From contig JBJEQN010000086.1 of NCBI GenBank assembly GCA_051881775.1, forward strand, positions 1 to 43,034: a stretch of DNA of 43,034 nt. The letters are read 5' to 3'. A program made the translations under genes and the position numbers. How positions within the stretch are numbered: the first letter of the stretch is position 1; each line of letters opens with the position of its first letter. Under the pieces are notes generated by a model that was given only the letters and a program-made list of their open reading frames with translations, searched no databases and had not been told where the DNA came from. Below are positions 22,621 to 30,247 of this stretch, one piece after another. This DNA comes from UMGS363 sp051881775 (lineage in GTDB: Bacteria > Bacillota > Clostridia > Oscillospirales > Ruminococcaceae).

Positions 22621-24291
22621 ATGAAAAATTTATCCGTAAGATTTAAAATGATAATTGCTTTTTCGATCGTTAACGTGCTTATGGGCATTATAGCGATATT
22701 CGGCTGTATAAACATCAACTATCTGACGAATGAATACCGCAGCTTCGTTACCGAAACTCATAAGGCTTCAATGGCTGCCAACTCAATGGATACCGCAATT
22801 GAAGCGGCGGAAAAGCATATACTTTCAGCTGTTATCTCTGCCGATAAGGAGGAAGCGTCAAGATACATTGCAAAGGCTCAGGCACAGCTGAACATAATGC
22901 AGGAAAATTACTATATTGTAGAAGGCATTTACGGCAAAGAAACAGAAATGGTGACCGGCATATATGATTCAATGATGGACGGTGCATTCATAAAGGAAGA
23001 TATTTTTGACAGTATAAGAAACGGTGACCGTGAAAAGGCAACTTCGCTGTTCTACGATAAGTATCAGCCTGTTCTTCAGGAAACCTCTGAGCAGATCGAA
23101 ACATTATGCGGCGAAATACAGACGGCAGCAGATGCAGCTGTTGTAAGCACGGGAAATCAGAAGCTTTACAGTATGATAATAATCATTACCTTGTTTGTAA
23201 TTTCTCTTACGGCAAGTATTTCAATGCTTGTTTATCTCAGAAAAAATATTGTTGTACCTATAAAAATGTCGGAAGAAGCTGCAATTGCCATTGCAAAGGG
23301 CGACTTTACCGCAGATGTGAAGTGGAGCAACAGGGACGAGCTTGGAAGGCTTGCTTCTTCAATAAGAACTACCGTGCAGGAGACCGGTGCAATAATCGGC
23401 GATACCGTAAGATGTCTAGGAGAAATTGCCGACGGCGACCTTACCGTAAAGCCCGAGGCGGAATATGTCGGCAAGTATGAGGAAATACTTGAATCCTTCA
23501 AAAAAATGGAAGAAAACCTTACTGACCTTATGTCACAGATAAACAGCGCCGCAGACCTTGTTTCGGAAGAAGCGGAGCAGGTTTCCGCCAGCGCACAGAC
23601 CCTTTCTCAGGGTGCGACCGAACAGGCGGCTTCAATCGAACAGCTTGCAGCTTCCATCGAATCCATAACGGAGCAGATAAACAGCAATGTTGAGATAACC
23701 GAAGAGGTTGGCAGAGGCTTTGTGACCACCGGCGGACAGATGGAAAAGAGCGGCGAGCAGATGAAGGAAATGATAGCTTCAATGGACGAGATAAGCCGCA
23801 GCTCGGGCGAGATAGAAAACATAATCAAAACTATCGAGGATATTGCATTCCAGACAAATATCCTTGCCCTTAACGCCGCAGTTGAAGCCGCAAGAGCAGG
23901 TGAAGCAGGAAAGGGCTTCGCTGTTGTTGCTGATGAGGTAAGAAACCTTGCGACCAAATGCGCCGAGGCTTCAAACAGCACCTCTGCCCTTATCCAGAAG
24001 TCTATGACCGCAGTAAAGGCAGGTACGGAAATTGCAGACAAGACCTCGGGATTCCTTAACGAAGCCGTTGAAAGCTCCCGTCATCTTGCGGATTCCATAC
24101 GCCGCATATACGAATCGGGCAAAGCGCAGGCTGCTGCTATCGAGCAGATAAATTCCGGCGTGGAGCAGATCTCCCTTGTAGTGCAGACCAATACCGCAAC
24201 CTCGGAGGAGACCGCAGCTTCAAGCGAACAGCTTTCCAGCCAGGCAGCAGTGCTTAAAGAGCTTGCAGGAAAGTTCAAGTATAACGCATAA
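22621..24291 (+). CDS. Methyl-accepting chemotaxis protein with four-helix-bundle sensor
   Basis: 556 residues. TM1 (about 10-33) and TM2 (about 185-207) enclose a roughly 150-residue extracellular region that is all helical (HKASMAANSMDTAIEAAEKH, AQLNIMQENYY), as in 4HB_MCP sensors. HAMP (about 208-260) is followed by a second HAMP-like or linker segment and the coiled-coil signalling domain with tip FQTNILALNAAVEAARAG (from about 410) and GEAGKGFAVVADEVRNLA. The ligand is unknown. ATG has CGGAGGGG upstream. Two Spo0A-box-like sites at the promoter suggest control by Spo0A, which is encoded about 6 kb away. No che genes are adjacent. Confidence 0.93.
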   Translation: MKNLSVRFKMIIAFSIVNVLMGIIAIFGCININYLTNEYRSFVTETHKASMAANSMDTAIEAAEKHILSAVISADKEEASRYIAKAQAQLNIMQENYYIVEGIYGKETEMVTGIYDSMMDGAFIKEDIFDSIRNGDREKATSLFYDKYQPVLQETSEQIETLCGEIQTAADAAVVSTGNQKLYSMIIIITLFVISLTASISMLVYLRKNIVVPIKMSEEAAIAIAKGDFTADVKWSNRDELGRLASSIRTTVQETGAIIGDTVRCLGEIADGDLTVKPEAEYVGKYEEILESFKKMEENLTDLMSQINSAADLVSEEAEQVSASAQTLSQGATEQAASIEQLAASIESITEQINSNVEITEEVGRGFVTTGGQMEKSGEQMKEMIASMDEISRSSGEIENIIKTIEDIAFQTNILALNAAVEAARAGEAGKGFAVVADEVRNLATKCAEASNSTSALIQKSMTAVKAGTEIADKTSGFLNEAVESSRHLADSIRRIYESGKAQAAAIEQINSGVEQISLVVQTNTATSEETAASSEQLSSQAAVLKELAGKFKYNA

Positions 24292-24341
24292 TTATTCTCA
24301 AAGAAATAAAGGGTAAAGCATAATAATTTTTATAACAAAAA

Positions 24342-24420
24342 CGGGCGGCTGATAGCCGCCCCTACAAGATAAATGTGTTAAAATACGCAGTTTTATGTAG
24401 GGGCGGATATTATCCGCCCG
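24342..24420. repeat. Inverted pair of 25-bp TGTAGGGG units
   Basis: Left unit (24342-24366) reads CGGGCGGCTGATAG...CCCCTACA; right unit (24396-24420) reads TGTAGGGGCGGATAT...CCGCCCG. Here the TGTA ends face inward, opposite to the pair at 11105-11176. Each unit is itself a hairpin (GGGCGG with CCGCCC). It fills the spacer between the chemoreceptor and the convergent HAD gene. Confidence 0.88.
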
Positions 24421-24432
24421 CATATTTATAAT

Positions 24433-25062
24433 TTATGCGTCAAGCATTTCCGTCAGCATATCAAAACGCTCCAGCTTCAGATCAAAGTGGTCAGCCGTGC
24501 CGAAGCCGTAGGAGGCGTATGCAAATTTTGCTCCGGCATAATAGGCGCTGTCGCAGTCGCCCTGTGTGTCGCCAACGTAAAGTGCGTCGGTTATGCCGTT
24601 TTGCTCCATAATAAGCCGTATATTTTCCCCTTTTTGCAGCAGATTATCTCCCCAGCAGATATGCCCCTTGAAATATTTTCCAAGTTTGTAATGCTCTAAA
24701 AAAGCCTCGATATATCCGCTCTGGCAGTTGCTTACGATAAAAAGTCTGTGGTTGTCCGACAGCTTTGCAAGGGTCTGTTCAAGGTTTTCGTAAAGCCTTC
24801 CGCCGTGGAGGAGAAGATAGCCGTTTTCGTGATTTCCGCAGGCGGTCATTATCTCCATGCTGCGGCTGTGGTCGTCCTTGCCGAAAAATCTGTCTGCGAT
24901 AACGTCCATAGTCTGCCCCATAACGCTTTGTATATCTGCGGCTGTAAAGCGGACAGTTACCTCGGGGAAGCTGTCAAGGGCTTCGTTCCACGCCTTTGCA
25001 ACGCTTTCCGAGCTGTCCCACAGCGTACCGTCCATATCAAAAATTATGCTTTCCGTCTGCAT
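24433..25062 (-). CDS. HAD-family hydrolase (phosphoglycolate phosphatase-like)
   Basis: 209 residues, a haloacid-dehalogenase phosphatase. Motif I is DMDGTLWD (residues 9-16, nucleophile Asp9 with general acid Asp11), motif II is IVSNCQSG, the motif III lysine is in LLQKGENI and motif IV is YVGDTQGDCDSA. A helical cap lies between motif I and II. This is the Gph/PGMB-like subfamily, which acts on small sugar phosphates; the substrate cannot be told. The gene next door, transcribed divergently, is a GH130 mannosylglucose phosphorylase, so a sugar-phosphate substrate is thinkable. The start ATG has GGAGCGGAAG upstream and a promoter at 25091-25119. Confidence 0.88.
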   Translation of the reverse strand: MQTESIIFDMDGTLWDSSESVAKAWNEALDSFPEVTVRFTAADIQSVMGQTMDVIADRFFGKDDHSRSMEIMTACGNHENGYLLLHGGRLYENLEQTLAKLSDNHRLFIVSNCQSGYIEAFLEHYKLGKYFKGHICWGDNLLQKGENIRLIMEQNGITDALYVGDTQGDCDSAYYAGAKFAYASYGFGTADHFDLKLERFDMLTEMLDA

Positions 25063-25090
25063 TTTCTTCCGCTCCTTTCATAATAAGGAT

Positions 25091-25119
25091 ATTATAGCAT
25101 ATTTTTGCGGTGTGGTAAA
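25091..25119 (-). promoter_or_regulatory. Sigma-A promoter for HAD hydrolase
   Basis: Minus-strand TTTACC (25114-25119), 17 bp, TATAAT (25091-25096). Confidence 0.6.
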
Positions 25120-25198
25120 GTTTTTTTGGCTGAATGTAAAGTGAAAACGATTGCTTTGTTATTTGCTTTGTAATTAATATAAAAAAATTATTTTTCTC

Positions 25199-25227
25199 TT
25201 GCAATAGACCCAATGATAGGTTATAAT
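25199..25227 (+). promoter_or_regulatory. Sigma-A promoter for GH130 gene
   Basis: TTGCAA (25199-25204), 17 bp, TATAAT (25222-25227). Leader of about 78 nt before ATG 25312. Confidence 0.65.
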
Positions 25228-25311
25228 AAAGGTGTTTGCTGTATATAAAGACGGTCTGCGCCGATGTTTTCCCGGTGCGGCTGCCGAATTCAGAAAGGAA
25301 TGGTCTTTGAT

Positions 25312-26490
25312 ATGTCCGAATTTACAGAAAACCGCAATAAGGCTGTTGAAAGCTATGAAAGGCTTATTGCAAGAAAAAATGAAAAGTCCGACCGCTTCAA
25401 CGGTATCTACGATTGCTACAAATACCCTGTTCTTACGGCGGCTCATGCGCCCGTTATCTGGCGTTACGATATGAACCCCGAAACAAATCCGTTCTTTATG
25501 GAACGTCTTGGAATAAACGCTGTACTCAACTCCGGCGCTATTGAGCTTAACGGAAAGTTCTACCTCGTTGCAAGAGTTGAGGGCAACGACAGAAAGTCCT
25601 TCTTTGCAGTTGCGGAGAGCGACAGCCCCGTTGACGGCTTCCGTTTCTGGGATTATCCCGTTCAGCTCCCCGACACCAACCCCGAAGAGACCAACGTTTA
25701 CGATATGCGCCTTACAAAGCACGAGGACGGCTGGATATACGGCGTGTTCTGCTCCGAAAGCAAGGACACCTCTTCCTCCGACCTTTCCGCTGCCGTTGCT
25801 CAGGCAGGAATCGTCCGCACAAAGGATCTGAAAACATGGGAAAGACTGCCTAACCTTAAATCCAAGTCTCCCCAGCAGAGAAACGTTGTGCTTCACCCGG
25901 AATTCGTTAACGGAATGTATGCCTTCTACACCCGTCCTCAGGACGATTTCATTCAGACAGGCTCAGGCGGAGGAGTTTGCTTCGGTCTTGCAAAGGACAT
26001 CACCAACGCTGAGATCTGCACCGAAGAAACGGTCATCTCACCCAGAGTTTACCATACAATAACAGAGGTAAAGAACGGTGCAGGCGCTGTTCCCATAAAG
26101 ACACCCAAGGGCTGGATACATATCGCTCACGGCGTAAGAAACACCGCTGCAGGTCTGCGCTACGTTATTTATGTGTTTGCGACCGACCTTAACGACCCCT
26201 CAAAGCTTATTGCTTCGCCCTCGGGACTTTTCATTGCTCCTCACGGCGAAGAAAGAGTAGGCGACGTTTCCAACGTTGTTTTCACCAACGGTGCAATTGC
26301 CCGTGAAAATGGCGAGGTTTACATCTACTACGCTTCCTCCGACACAAGGCTCCACGTTGCTTCGACTACCGTTGAGAAGCTGATGGACTACACCTTCAAC
26401 ACACCCTCCGACCCTCTCCGTTCCGTTGACTGCGTAAAGCAGAGATGCGAGCTTATTTCAAGAAATCTTGAGTATATGAAGAACAACTAA
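25312..26490 (+). CDS. GH130 4-O-beta-D-mannosyl-D-glucose phosphorylase
   Basis: Phosphorolyses beta-mannosyl-1,4-glucose to mannose 1-phosphate and glucose, the intracellular end of mannan breakdown after cellobiose 2-epimerase. 392 residues from ATG 25312; AAAGGA lies 12 bp upstream, and in-frame ATGs at 25264 and 25300 have no or no usable site. The sequence PVLTAAHAPVIWRYDMNPET, NSGAIELNGKFYLVARVEG, NVYDMRLTKHEDGWIYG and SQQRNVVLHPEF-like motifs follow the characterised Bacteroides fragilis enzyme closely. Asp131 in YDMR lies at the same number as its catalytic acid. Ruminococcus albus has the same enzyme (RaMP1). The usual neighbours (epimerase, mannanase, transporter) are absent here. 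Cytoplasmic, with no signal peptide. Confidence 0.92.
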   Translation: MSEFTENRNKAVESYERLIARKNEKSDRFNGIYDCYKYPVLTAAHAPVIWRYDMNPETNPFFMERLGINAVLNSGAIELNGKFYLVARVEGNDRKSFFAVAESDSPVDGFRFWDYPVQLPDTNPEETNVYDMRLTKHEDGWIYGVFCSESKDTSSSDLSAAVAQAGIVRTKDLKTWERLPNLKSKSPQQRNVVLHPEFVNGMYAFYTRPQDDFIQTGSGGGVCFGLAKDITNAEICTEETVISPRVYHTITEVKNGAGAVPIKTPKGWIHIAHGVRNTAAGLRYVIYVFATDLNDPSKLIASPSGLFIAPHGEERVGDVSNVVFTNGAIARENGEVYIYYASSDTRLHVASTTVEKLMDYTFNTPSDPLRSVDCVKQRCELISRNLEYMKNN

Positions 26491-26674
26491 GCGATAATTG
26501 GATTACAAAGAAACTCCCCACCGCGAAGCGTCTAAAGTTTACGTCCACGCTTTTCAAAGGGTGGTGGGTGTCCAGAGGGCAAAGCCCTTTGGTCGCTCTC
26601 CGCAGAGAGCGAAATCCCCTAAAGTAAGGTATAACACATTGTAAAAGTAAAACAAGCAAAGTAAAAAATCCAAA

Positions 26675-26755
26675 GGCGCAATTCACATCAAAAGCGGAAC
26701 CAAGAAATGTGTCATATGACATAGAACTTGCGGAACCGACTATGTGAATTGCGCC
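26675..26755. repeat. GCGCAATTCACAT palindromic element, copy 1
   Basis: GGCGCAATTCACAT (26675-26688) and ATGTGAATTGCGCC (26742-26755), perfect 14-bp inverted ends around 53 bp. The interior has GCGGAACC twice (26694 and 26730) and a palindrome ATGTCATATGACAT-like core. Confidence 0.85.
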
Positions 26756-26883
26756 TATTCTTACATATCACAACAAAGTAACCTCGGATAAAATGTGCGG
26801 AGCGTAGCGACGGGCACTTTATCCGACATAGCATATTTTGCCAATAGTTTTCCGCATAAAATCAGCATTGTTTCGCATTTTCC

Positions 26884-26908
26884 TGTAGGGGCGCACATTG
26901 TGCGCCCG
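26884..26908 (+). repeat. 25-bp TGTAGGGG stem-loop unit at the palindrome centre
   Basis: TGTAGGGGCGCACA then TTG then TGCGCCCG. The halves GGGCGCACA and TGTGCGCCC pair perfectly. Confidence 0.88.
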
Positions 26909-27042
26909 ATTTGCTTACACGGCATATTAAGGTAAACCGTCCATAATTCCGCATTAAATTTGTCGTGTCGCAGGAAAATGCTCGTCGCTTCGCTCCTTAC
27001 ATTTTCCTGCGAGGGTTACTTTGTTTGTACAGGTTAGAAATA

Positions 27043-27124
27043 GGCGCAATTCACATTAACGGGTCAACATAATATGTTTTGAAACAAAACATTATGTTAC
27101 TCCTTTTTTGAATGTGAATTGCGC
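27043..27124. repeat. GCGCAATTCACAT palindromic element, copy 2
   Basis: GGCGCAATTCACAT (27043-27056) and ATGTGAATTGCGC (27112-27124) around 55 bp that are unrelated to copy 1. The interior has its own hairpin: AACATAAT with ATTATGTT and GTTTTG with CAAAAC. Confidence 0.85.
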
Positions 27125-27263
27125 TTTTGGGTTTGTTAGTTTGCTTGTTTTATCGCTGCTTTGCGTTGCGCCATAGTTTTGGGGATTTCGCTCTCTGCGG
27201 AGAGCGACAAGGGGCGCTGCCCCCTTGACCCCTGCCACCCTTTGAAAAGCGTGGACGTAAACT

Positions 27264-28406
27264 TTAGACGCTTCGCGGTTTAGCCGCTGCCGATATTTTC
27301 CGCACAGCCTTTATAAGGCCGTCTGTTTCGGCGTTTGAACTGAACACGGACGGGGAAAATCTTACCGTTCCTTCCGGTGCGGTGCCGATTGCTTTATGCG
27401 CAAGACCGGAGCAGTGAAGTCCGCCTCTGAGAGCGTAGCCGGCGTCACTGAGCATTGATGCCGCTTCGTTTGATGTTAGCCCTTTTATGTTAAAGGAAAC
27501 AATTGGCAGATAACGCCCTTTGTCACGGTAAATAACAACGTTGTCAAGGTCTTTTATTCCTTCGATAAAGCGTTTGCAGAGAGCCGTTTCGTGGGTGAAT
27601 ATCCTGTCCGTGCCCATATCCGAAACAAAGCGTATGCCCTCGCCCAGAGCAATCACGCCGCAGGTGTTCACCGTTCCGCTTTCAAGACAGTCGGGCATAA
27701 AGTCGGGCTGGTCAAGTTCAAGGGAGGTGCTGCCCGTTCCGCCTTCCATAAGGGGAGCAATGGGGAAGCTGCCGTCCGACAGTAGCAGACCTGTGCCGGG
27801 AGGACCGTAAAGGGATTTATGTCCTGCGGTACAGAGTATGTTTATGCCCTGTGACAGCTTAACGTCAATAACGCCGCAGGCTTGTGCGCCGTCTGCGATA
27901 AAGCATATACCGTTTCTGCGGCAAAGCTCGCCTATTTTTTCGCAGGGGGTTATCCTGCCTGTAACGTTGCTGCCGAGAGTGCAGACCACCGCTTTTGTGT
28001 CGGGGCGTATAAGCCGTTCAAAATTGCCGAGGGTAACATCGTCGTCGGGGGTTATCTCCGCAATGTCGTATTCTCCGCCCGATCTTGAAAGAGCGTGTAC
28101 GGGGCGTGCGACCGAGTTATGCTCAAGGTTTGAGATTATTATGTGTCCGCCATTTCCTGCGATGCCTTTTATTGCAAGGTTAAGGGCGTGGGTGCAGTTA
28201 AGGGTAAAAACGGTGTTTTCCGTTTCTGCGCCGAAAAATCCTGCTGCGGTCTGTCTGGCACGGTACACTGCTTCGGCGGTCTCGATAGAGAGCCTGTGTC
28301 CGCTTCTTCCGGGATTTCCGCCGTACCGCACCATAGCTTCCGCCGCCGCTTTGCGTACCCGAAGGGGTTTCGGCCATGAGGTCGCCGAGTTGTCGAAGTT
28401 GATCAT
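27264..28406 (-). CDS. Cysteine desulfurase-family class V aminotransferase
   Basis: PLP enzyme that would take sulfur (or selenium) from cysteine (or selenocysteine) and hand it on as a persulfide. 380 residues from ATG 28406 (MINFDNSATSWPKP) with GAGAGG 6 bp upstream; the ATG at 28427 lacks a ribosome binding site. The PLP lysine is in CTAGHKSLYGPPGTG and the catalytic cysteine in LRGGLHCSGLAHKAIGT, the layout of the small 'cysteine desulfurase family' group distinct from NifS, IscS and SufS. The last residues PRSV and the stop codon lie inside the inverted repeat ending at 27279, so the C-terminus was apparently altered by the repeat. A DUF3343 gene 99 bp upstream is its likely partner. 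Confidence 0.9.
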   Translation of the reverse strand: MINFDNSATSWPKPLRVRKAAAEAMVRYGGNPGRSGHRLSIETAEAVYRARQTAAGFFGAETENTVFTLNCTHALNLAIKGIAGNGGHIIISNLEHNSVARPVHALSRSGGEYDIAEITPDDDVTLGNFERLIRPDTKAVVCTLGSNVTGRITPCEKIGELCRRNGICFIADGAQACGVIDVKLSQGINILCTAGHKSLYGPPGTGLLLSDGSFPIAPLMEGGTGSTSLELDQPDFMPDCLESGTVNTCGVIALGEGIRFVSDMGTDRIFTHETALCKRFIEGIKDLDNVVIYRDKGRYLPIVSFNIKGLTSNEAASMLSDAGYALRGGLHCSGLAHKAIGTAPEGTVRFSPSVFSSNAETDGLIKAVRKISAAAKPRSV

Positions 28407-28505
28407 CTTGAACCTCTCAATTTTCATTATATGGTGGGAGCGGAGCAGTAGACCCGTTCCGCCCGTAAAAACACTGCCGGAAAGTCTTTATATCCTTGAC
28501 AGAGC

Positions 28506-28721
28506 TCAGAGTTTGCCCGACGCTTTCGGAGTTATGCCGTTTTTTTCGAGAATTTCTGTTATCATTCCGGGGTCGCCCTCCGCTGCAACGCTGTAGCCGC
28601 AGCCTGCCGAAAGATTACGGGGAGTGCGTACTATTTCACCGGAAAATCCGCTGCTTTTCAGGATAGTAAGGGCTTTCATTGCTTTTGTGACGGAGGGAAA
28701 GGCAAATATATATCTGTCCAT
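28506..28721 (-). CDS. DUF3343 protein, putative sulfur/selenium carrier
   Basis: 71 residues from ATG 28721, supported by AGAAAGGA upstream; the longer frame to 28820 has no site. The text MDRYIFAFPSVTKAMKALTI, LKSSGFSGEIVRTPRNLSAG and CGYSVAAEGDP has the pattern of DUF3343, annotated as a putative Se/S carrier. The single conserved Cys in SAGCGYSV would be the carrier residue. Such genes are often beside cysteine desulfurases or selenium genes, as here. The spacer to the desulfurase start is 99 bp without a clear terminator, so cotranscription is likely. Confidence 0.8.
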   Translation of the reverse strand: MDRYIFAFPSVTKAMKALTILKSSGFSGEIVRTPRNLSAGCGYSVAAEGDPGMITEILEKNGITPKASGKL

Positions 28722-28838
28722 AGAAATGCGTCCTTTCTGTAATGCAGCTTTCCTCCTGCCGCCGGCGGTAATATTTTCCGCCTGATTTATTATATGCGGA
28801 GCTTCTGCGCTTCGATACAATTATTCAACAGAATAAAT

Positions 28839-28882
28839 AGCCCCGTTCCGAAAAACTTTGCGGTTTCGGAACGGGGCTTTTA
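28839..28882. terminator. Terminator downstream of spo0A
   Basis: AGCCCCGTTCCGAAA (28839-28853) pairs perfectly, 15 bp, with TTTCGGAACGGGGCT (28864-28878). It lies after the spo0A stop codon and before the DUF3343 gene; the T-run is better on the plus strand. Confidence 0.75.
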
Positions 28883-28907
28883 TGGGGGATCCGGTGAAGG
28901 AATTATG

Positions 28908-29711
28908 TCATGCAAGAGCTATTTTAGGCTGACTTTGCTTTATTCCGTTTTTGGCGGAGATTTTGAAGCGCAGGCGGAGATTGTCCGTAATGAGGGCAAT
29001 AAATTCCGAGTTTGTGGGCTTGCCCTTGCCGCAGTTAACGGTGTAGCCGAACATTTTGGTAAGTACGTCAACATCTCCTCTGTCCCATGCGGTCTCGATA
29101 GCGTGTCTTATGGCTCTTTCAACTCTTGACGGTGAGGTATCGAAGCGTTTTGCAACGGTGGGGTAGAGCAGCTTTGTAACGCTTTCCAGCATATCCTCGT
29201 CCATTATGGCAAGCATTATGGCTTCACGCAGGTAATGGTAGCCTTTGATATGGGCAGGTATGCCGATTGTGTGGATAATGTCGGTGACGACCATTTCCAT
29301 ATGGGAATAATCGCTGTCGTCCTCGAAATCCGCAACGGAGGAGGGGGTAATGTGGCGGATAACGCTTATAAGCATTTCCGTATCGAAGGGCTTGATGATG
29401 ATATAAGCGTTTTTGCAGGACATGACCTGTTTTTCGATATAGGCGTTCCTGTAGGGGCAGATAACGATGAAAAAGGGTTTTTTGCCCGATGAAAGCTCCG
29501 TTCGGCGGATTATTTCCATAGCGTCCGCATTGGGCATAAGTGCGTCGCAGACTACGATGTCGGGCTGCTCCTTCTGTATTTCGTTCATGATAACGCTTCC
29601 GTCACTCAGGCAGGAGTTTACGGCATAGCCTGACTTTTTCAGTGATTCAGCAAATACTTTTCCGAATTCAGCTCCCTCGTCGCCTACGAGAATTTTAACA
29701 TTTGATGACAT
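28908..29711 (-). CDS. spo0A: Sporulation response regulator Spo0A
   Basis: Master regulator of entry into sporulation. 267 residues. The receiver domain covers about 1-125: acidic residues at VGDEG (11-12), phospho-acceptor Asp in DIVVCDALMP (near 56) and the conserved Lys in IIIKPFD (near 108). The C-terminal effector domain has the highly conserved Spo0A text GIPAHIKGYHYLREAI, LLYPTVAKRFDTSPSRVERA, IRHAIETAWDRG and NSEFIALITDNLRL. ATG has AGGAGG at 7-bp spacing. The usual upstream neighbour spoIVB is absent; instead an AT-rich 650-bp spacer separates it from a divergent hybrid kinase. Its promoter carries a possible 0A box. Its presence implies a spore-forming lineage, though not that this strain sporulates. 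Confidence 0.95.
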   Translation of the reverse strand: MSSNVKILVGDEGAEFGKVFAESLKKSGYAVNSCLSDGSVIMNEIQKEQPDIVVCDALMPNADAMEIIRRTELSSGKKPFFIVICPYRNAYIEKQVMSCKNAYIIIKPFDTEMLISVIRHITPSSVADFEDDSDYSHMEMVVTDIIHTIGIPAHIKGYHYLREAIMLAIMDEDMLESVTKLLYPTVAKRFDTSPSRVERAIRHAIETAWDRGDVDVLTKMFGYTVNCGKGKPTNSEFIALITDNLRLRFKISAKNGIKQSQPKIALA

Positions 29712-29742
29712 AAATATACCTCCTAATCAATTTTACTACCAT

Positions 29743-29786
29743 ATTTTACCATATTGTCTTAGACTTTTCAATAGTTTAATGACAAA
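29743..29786 (-). promoter_or_regulatory. spo0A promoter with possible autoregulatory 0A box
   Basis: Minus strand: TTGAAA (29766-29771), 17 bp, TAAAAT (29743-29748). Just upstream TTTGTCATTAAA (29775-29786) matches TTTGTCRAAAA at 9 of 11 positions. A further TTCGACG lies at 29851-29857. Confidence 0.5.
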
Positions 29787-30218
29787 TTTTTTAATAAAAA
29801 TATCGCAGAATGTAACGTTAATTACATTTTTTACCTTAAATTTAAGAAAATTCGACGGCACAGGAGCAAAGTTTAAAATAATCTTTATAAATAATTTATA
29901 TCCTTATAATGTGTATCAGACTATTTTAATATTGGAAACTATACTAAAATTGGCGTTGTTAAAGACTTTTAGCTGTTGTTATGTTAAAAATCAAATATTT
30001 TTGCCTGTTTTAAGGTGAAACTAATTTTAAAATCTTTATAAAATCTTTATATGTAATATTTTAATACATCATTTTCGTTAAGTCAATAGATATTTGAAAA
30101 TTTTAATTATATTTAAATAAAAAATACATAAAATAAAGGAGAAATTGCTGTAAAAAGCAGGAAACTTTATCAAAAATTAATTTTTGTTAATGTTTTTGGA
30201 AGATTTGTTTGAAAAATC
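29787..30218. other. AT-rich spacer between divergent spo0A and hybrid kinase
   Basis: Very AT-rich, with no frame longer than a few dozen codons that has a ribosome binding site. It contains AAAATTAATTTTTG-type self-complementary runs and many A- and T-tracts. Apart from the flanking promoters and the weak 0A-like site at 29851 I see no defined feature. Confidence 0.6.
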
Positions 30219-30247
30219 TTGAAATATGTCTGCGCTTCTGATATAAT
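30219..30247 (+). promoter_or_regulatory. Sigma-A promoter for hybrid kinase
   Basis: TTGAAA (30219-30224), 17 bp, TATAAT (30242-30247). An inverted repeat AAACACT / AGTGTTT (30276-30305 region) lies in the transcribed leader before ATG 30365. Confidence 0.65.

Larger units (their letters stand above)
26520..27279. repeat. 760-bp nested palindrome built of hairpin repeats
   Basis: Fills the gap between two convergent genes and codes for nothing visible. Outer arms: a 45-bp block (26520-26564) is repeated perfectly in inverse at 27235-27279, and a 27-bp block (26593-26619) in inverse at 27181-27207. Between them each arm has a different hairpin of nearly equal length. Middle layer: inverted copies of AACAAGCAAA...GCGCAATTCACAT elements at 26650-26755 and 27043-27151. 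Inner layer: CAAAGTAACC (26774-26783) mirrored by GGTTACTTTG (27014-27023), next to hairpins whose loops hold GAGCGTAGCGACG and its inverse CGTCGCTTCGCTC. All layers share a centre near 26899. A 25-bp TGTAGGGG unit lies at 26884-26908, at the centre. Confidence 0.9.

Noticed and set aside
26491..27263. Coding gene or CRISPR array in the repeat-rich spacer
   Set aside because: Repeats are inverted and nested, not regularly spaced direct repeats; the longest frame (89 codons, minus) has no ribosome binding site and lies within the palindrome arm.
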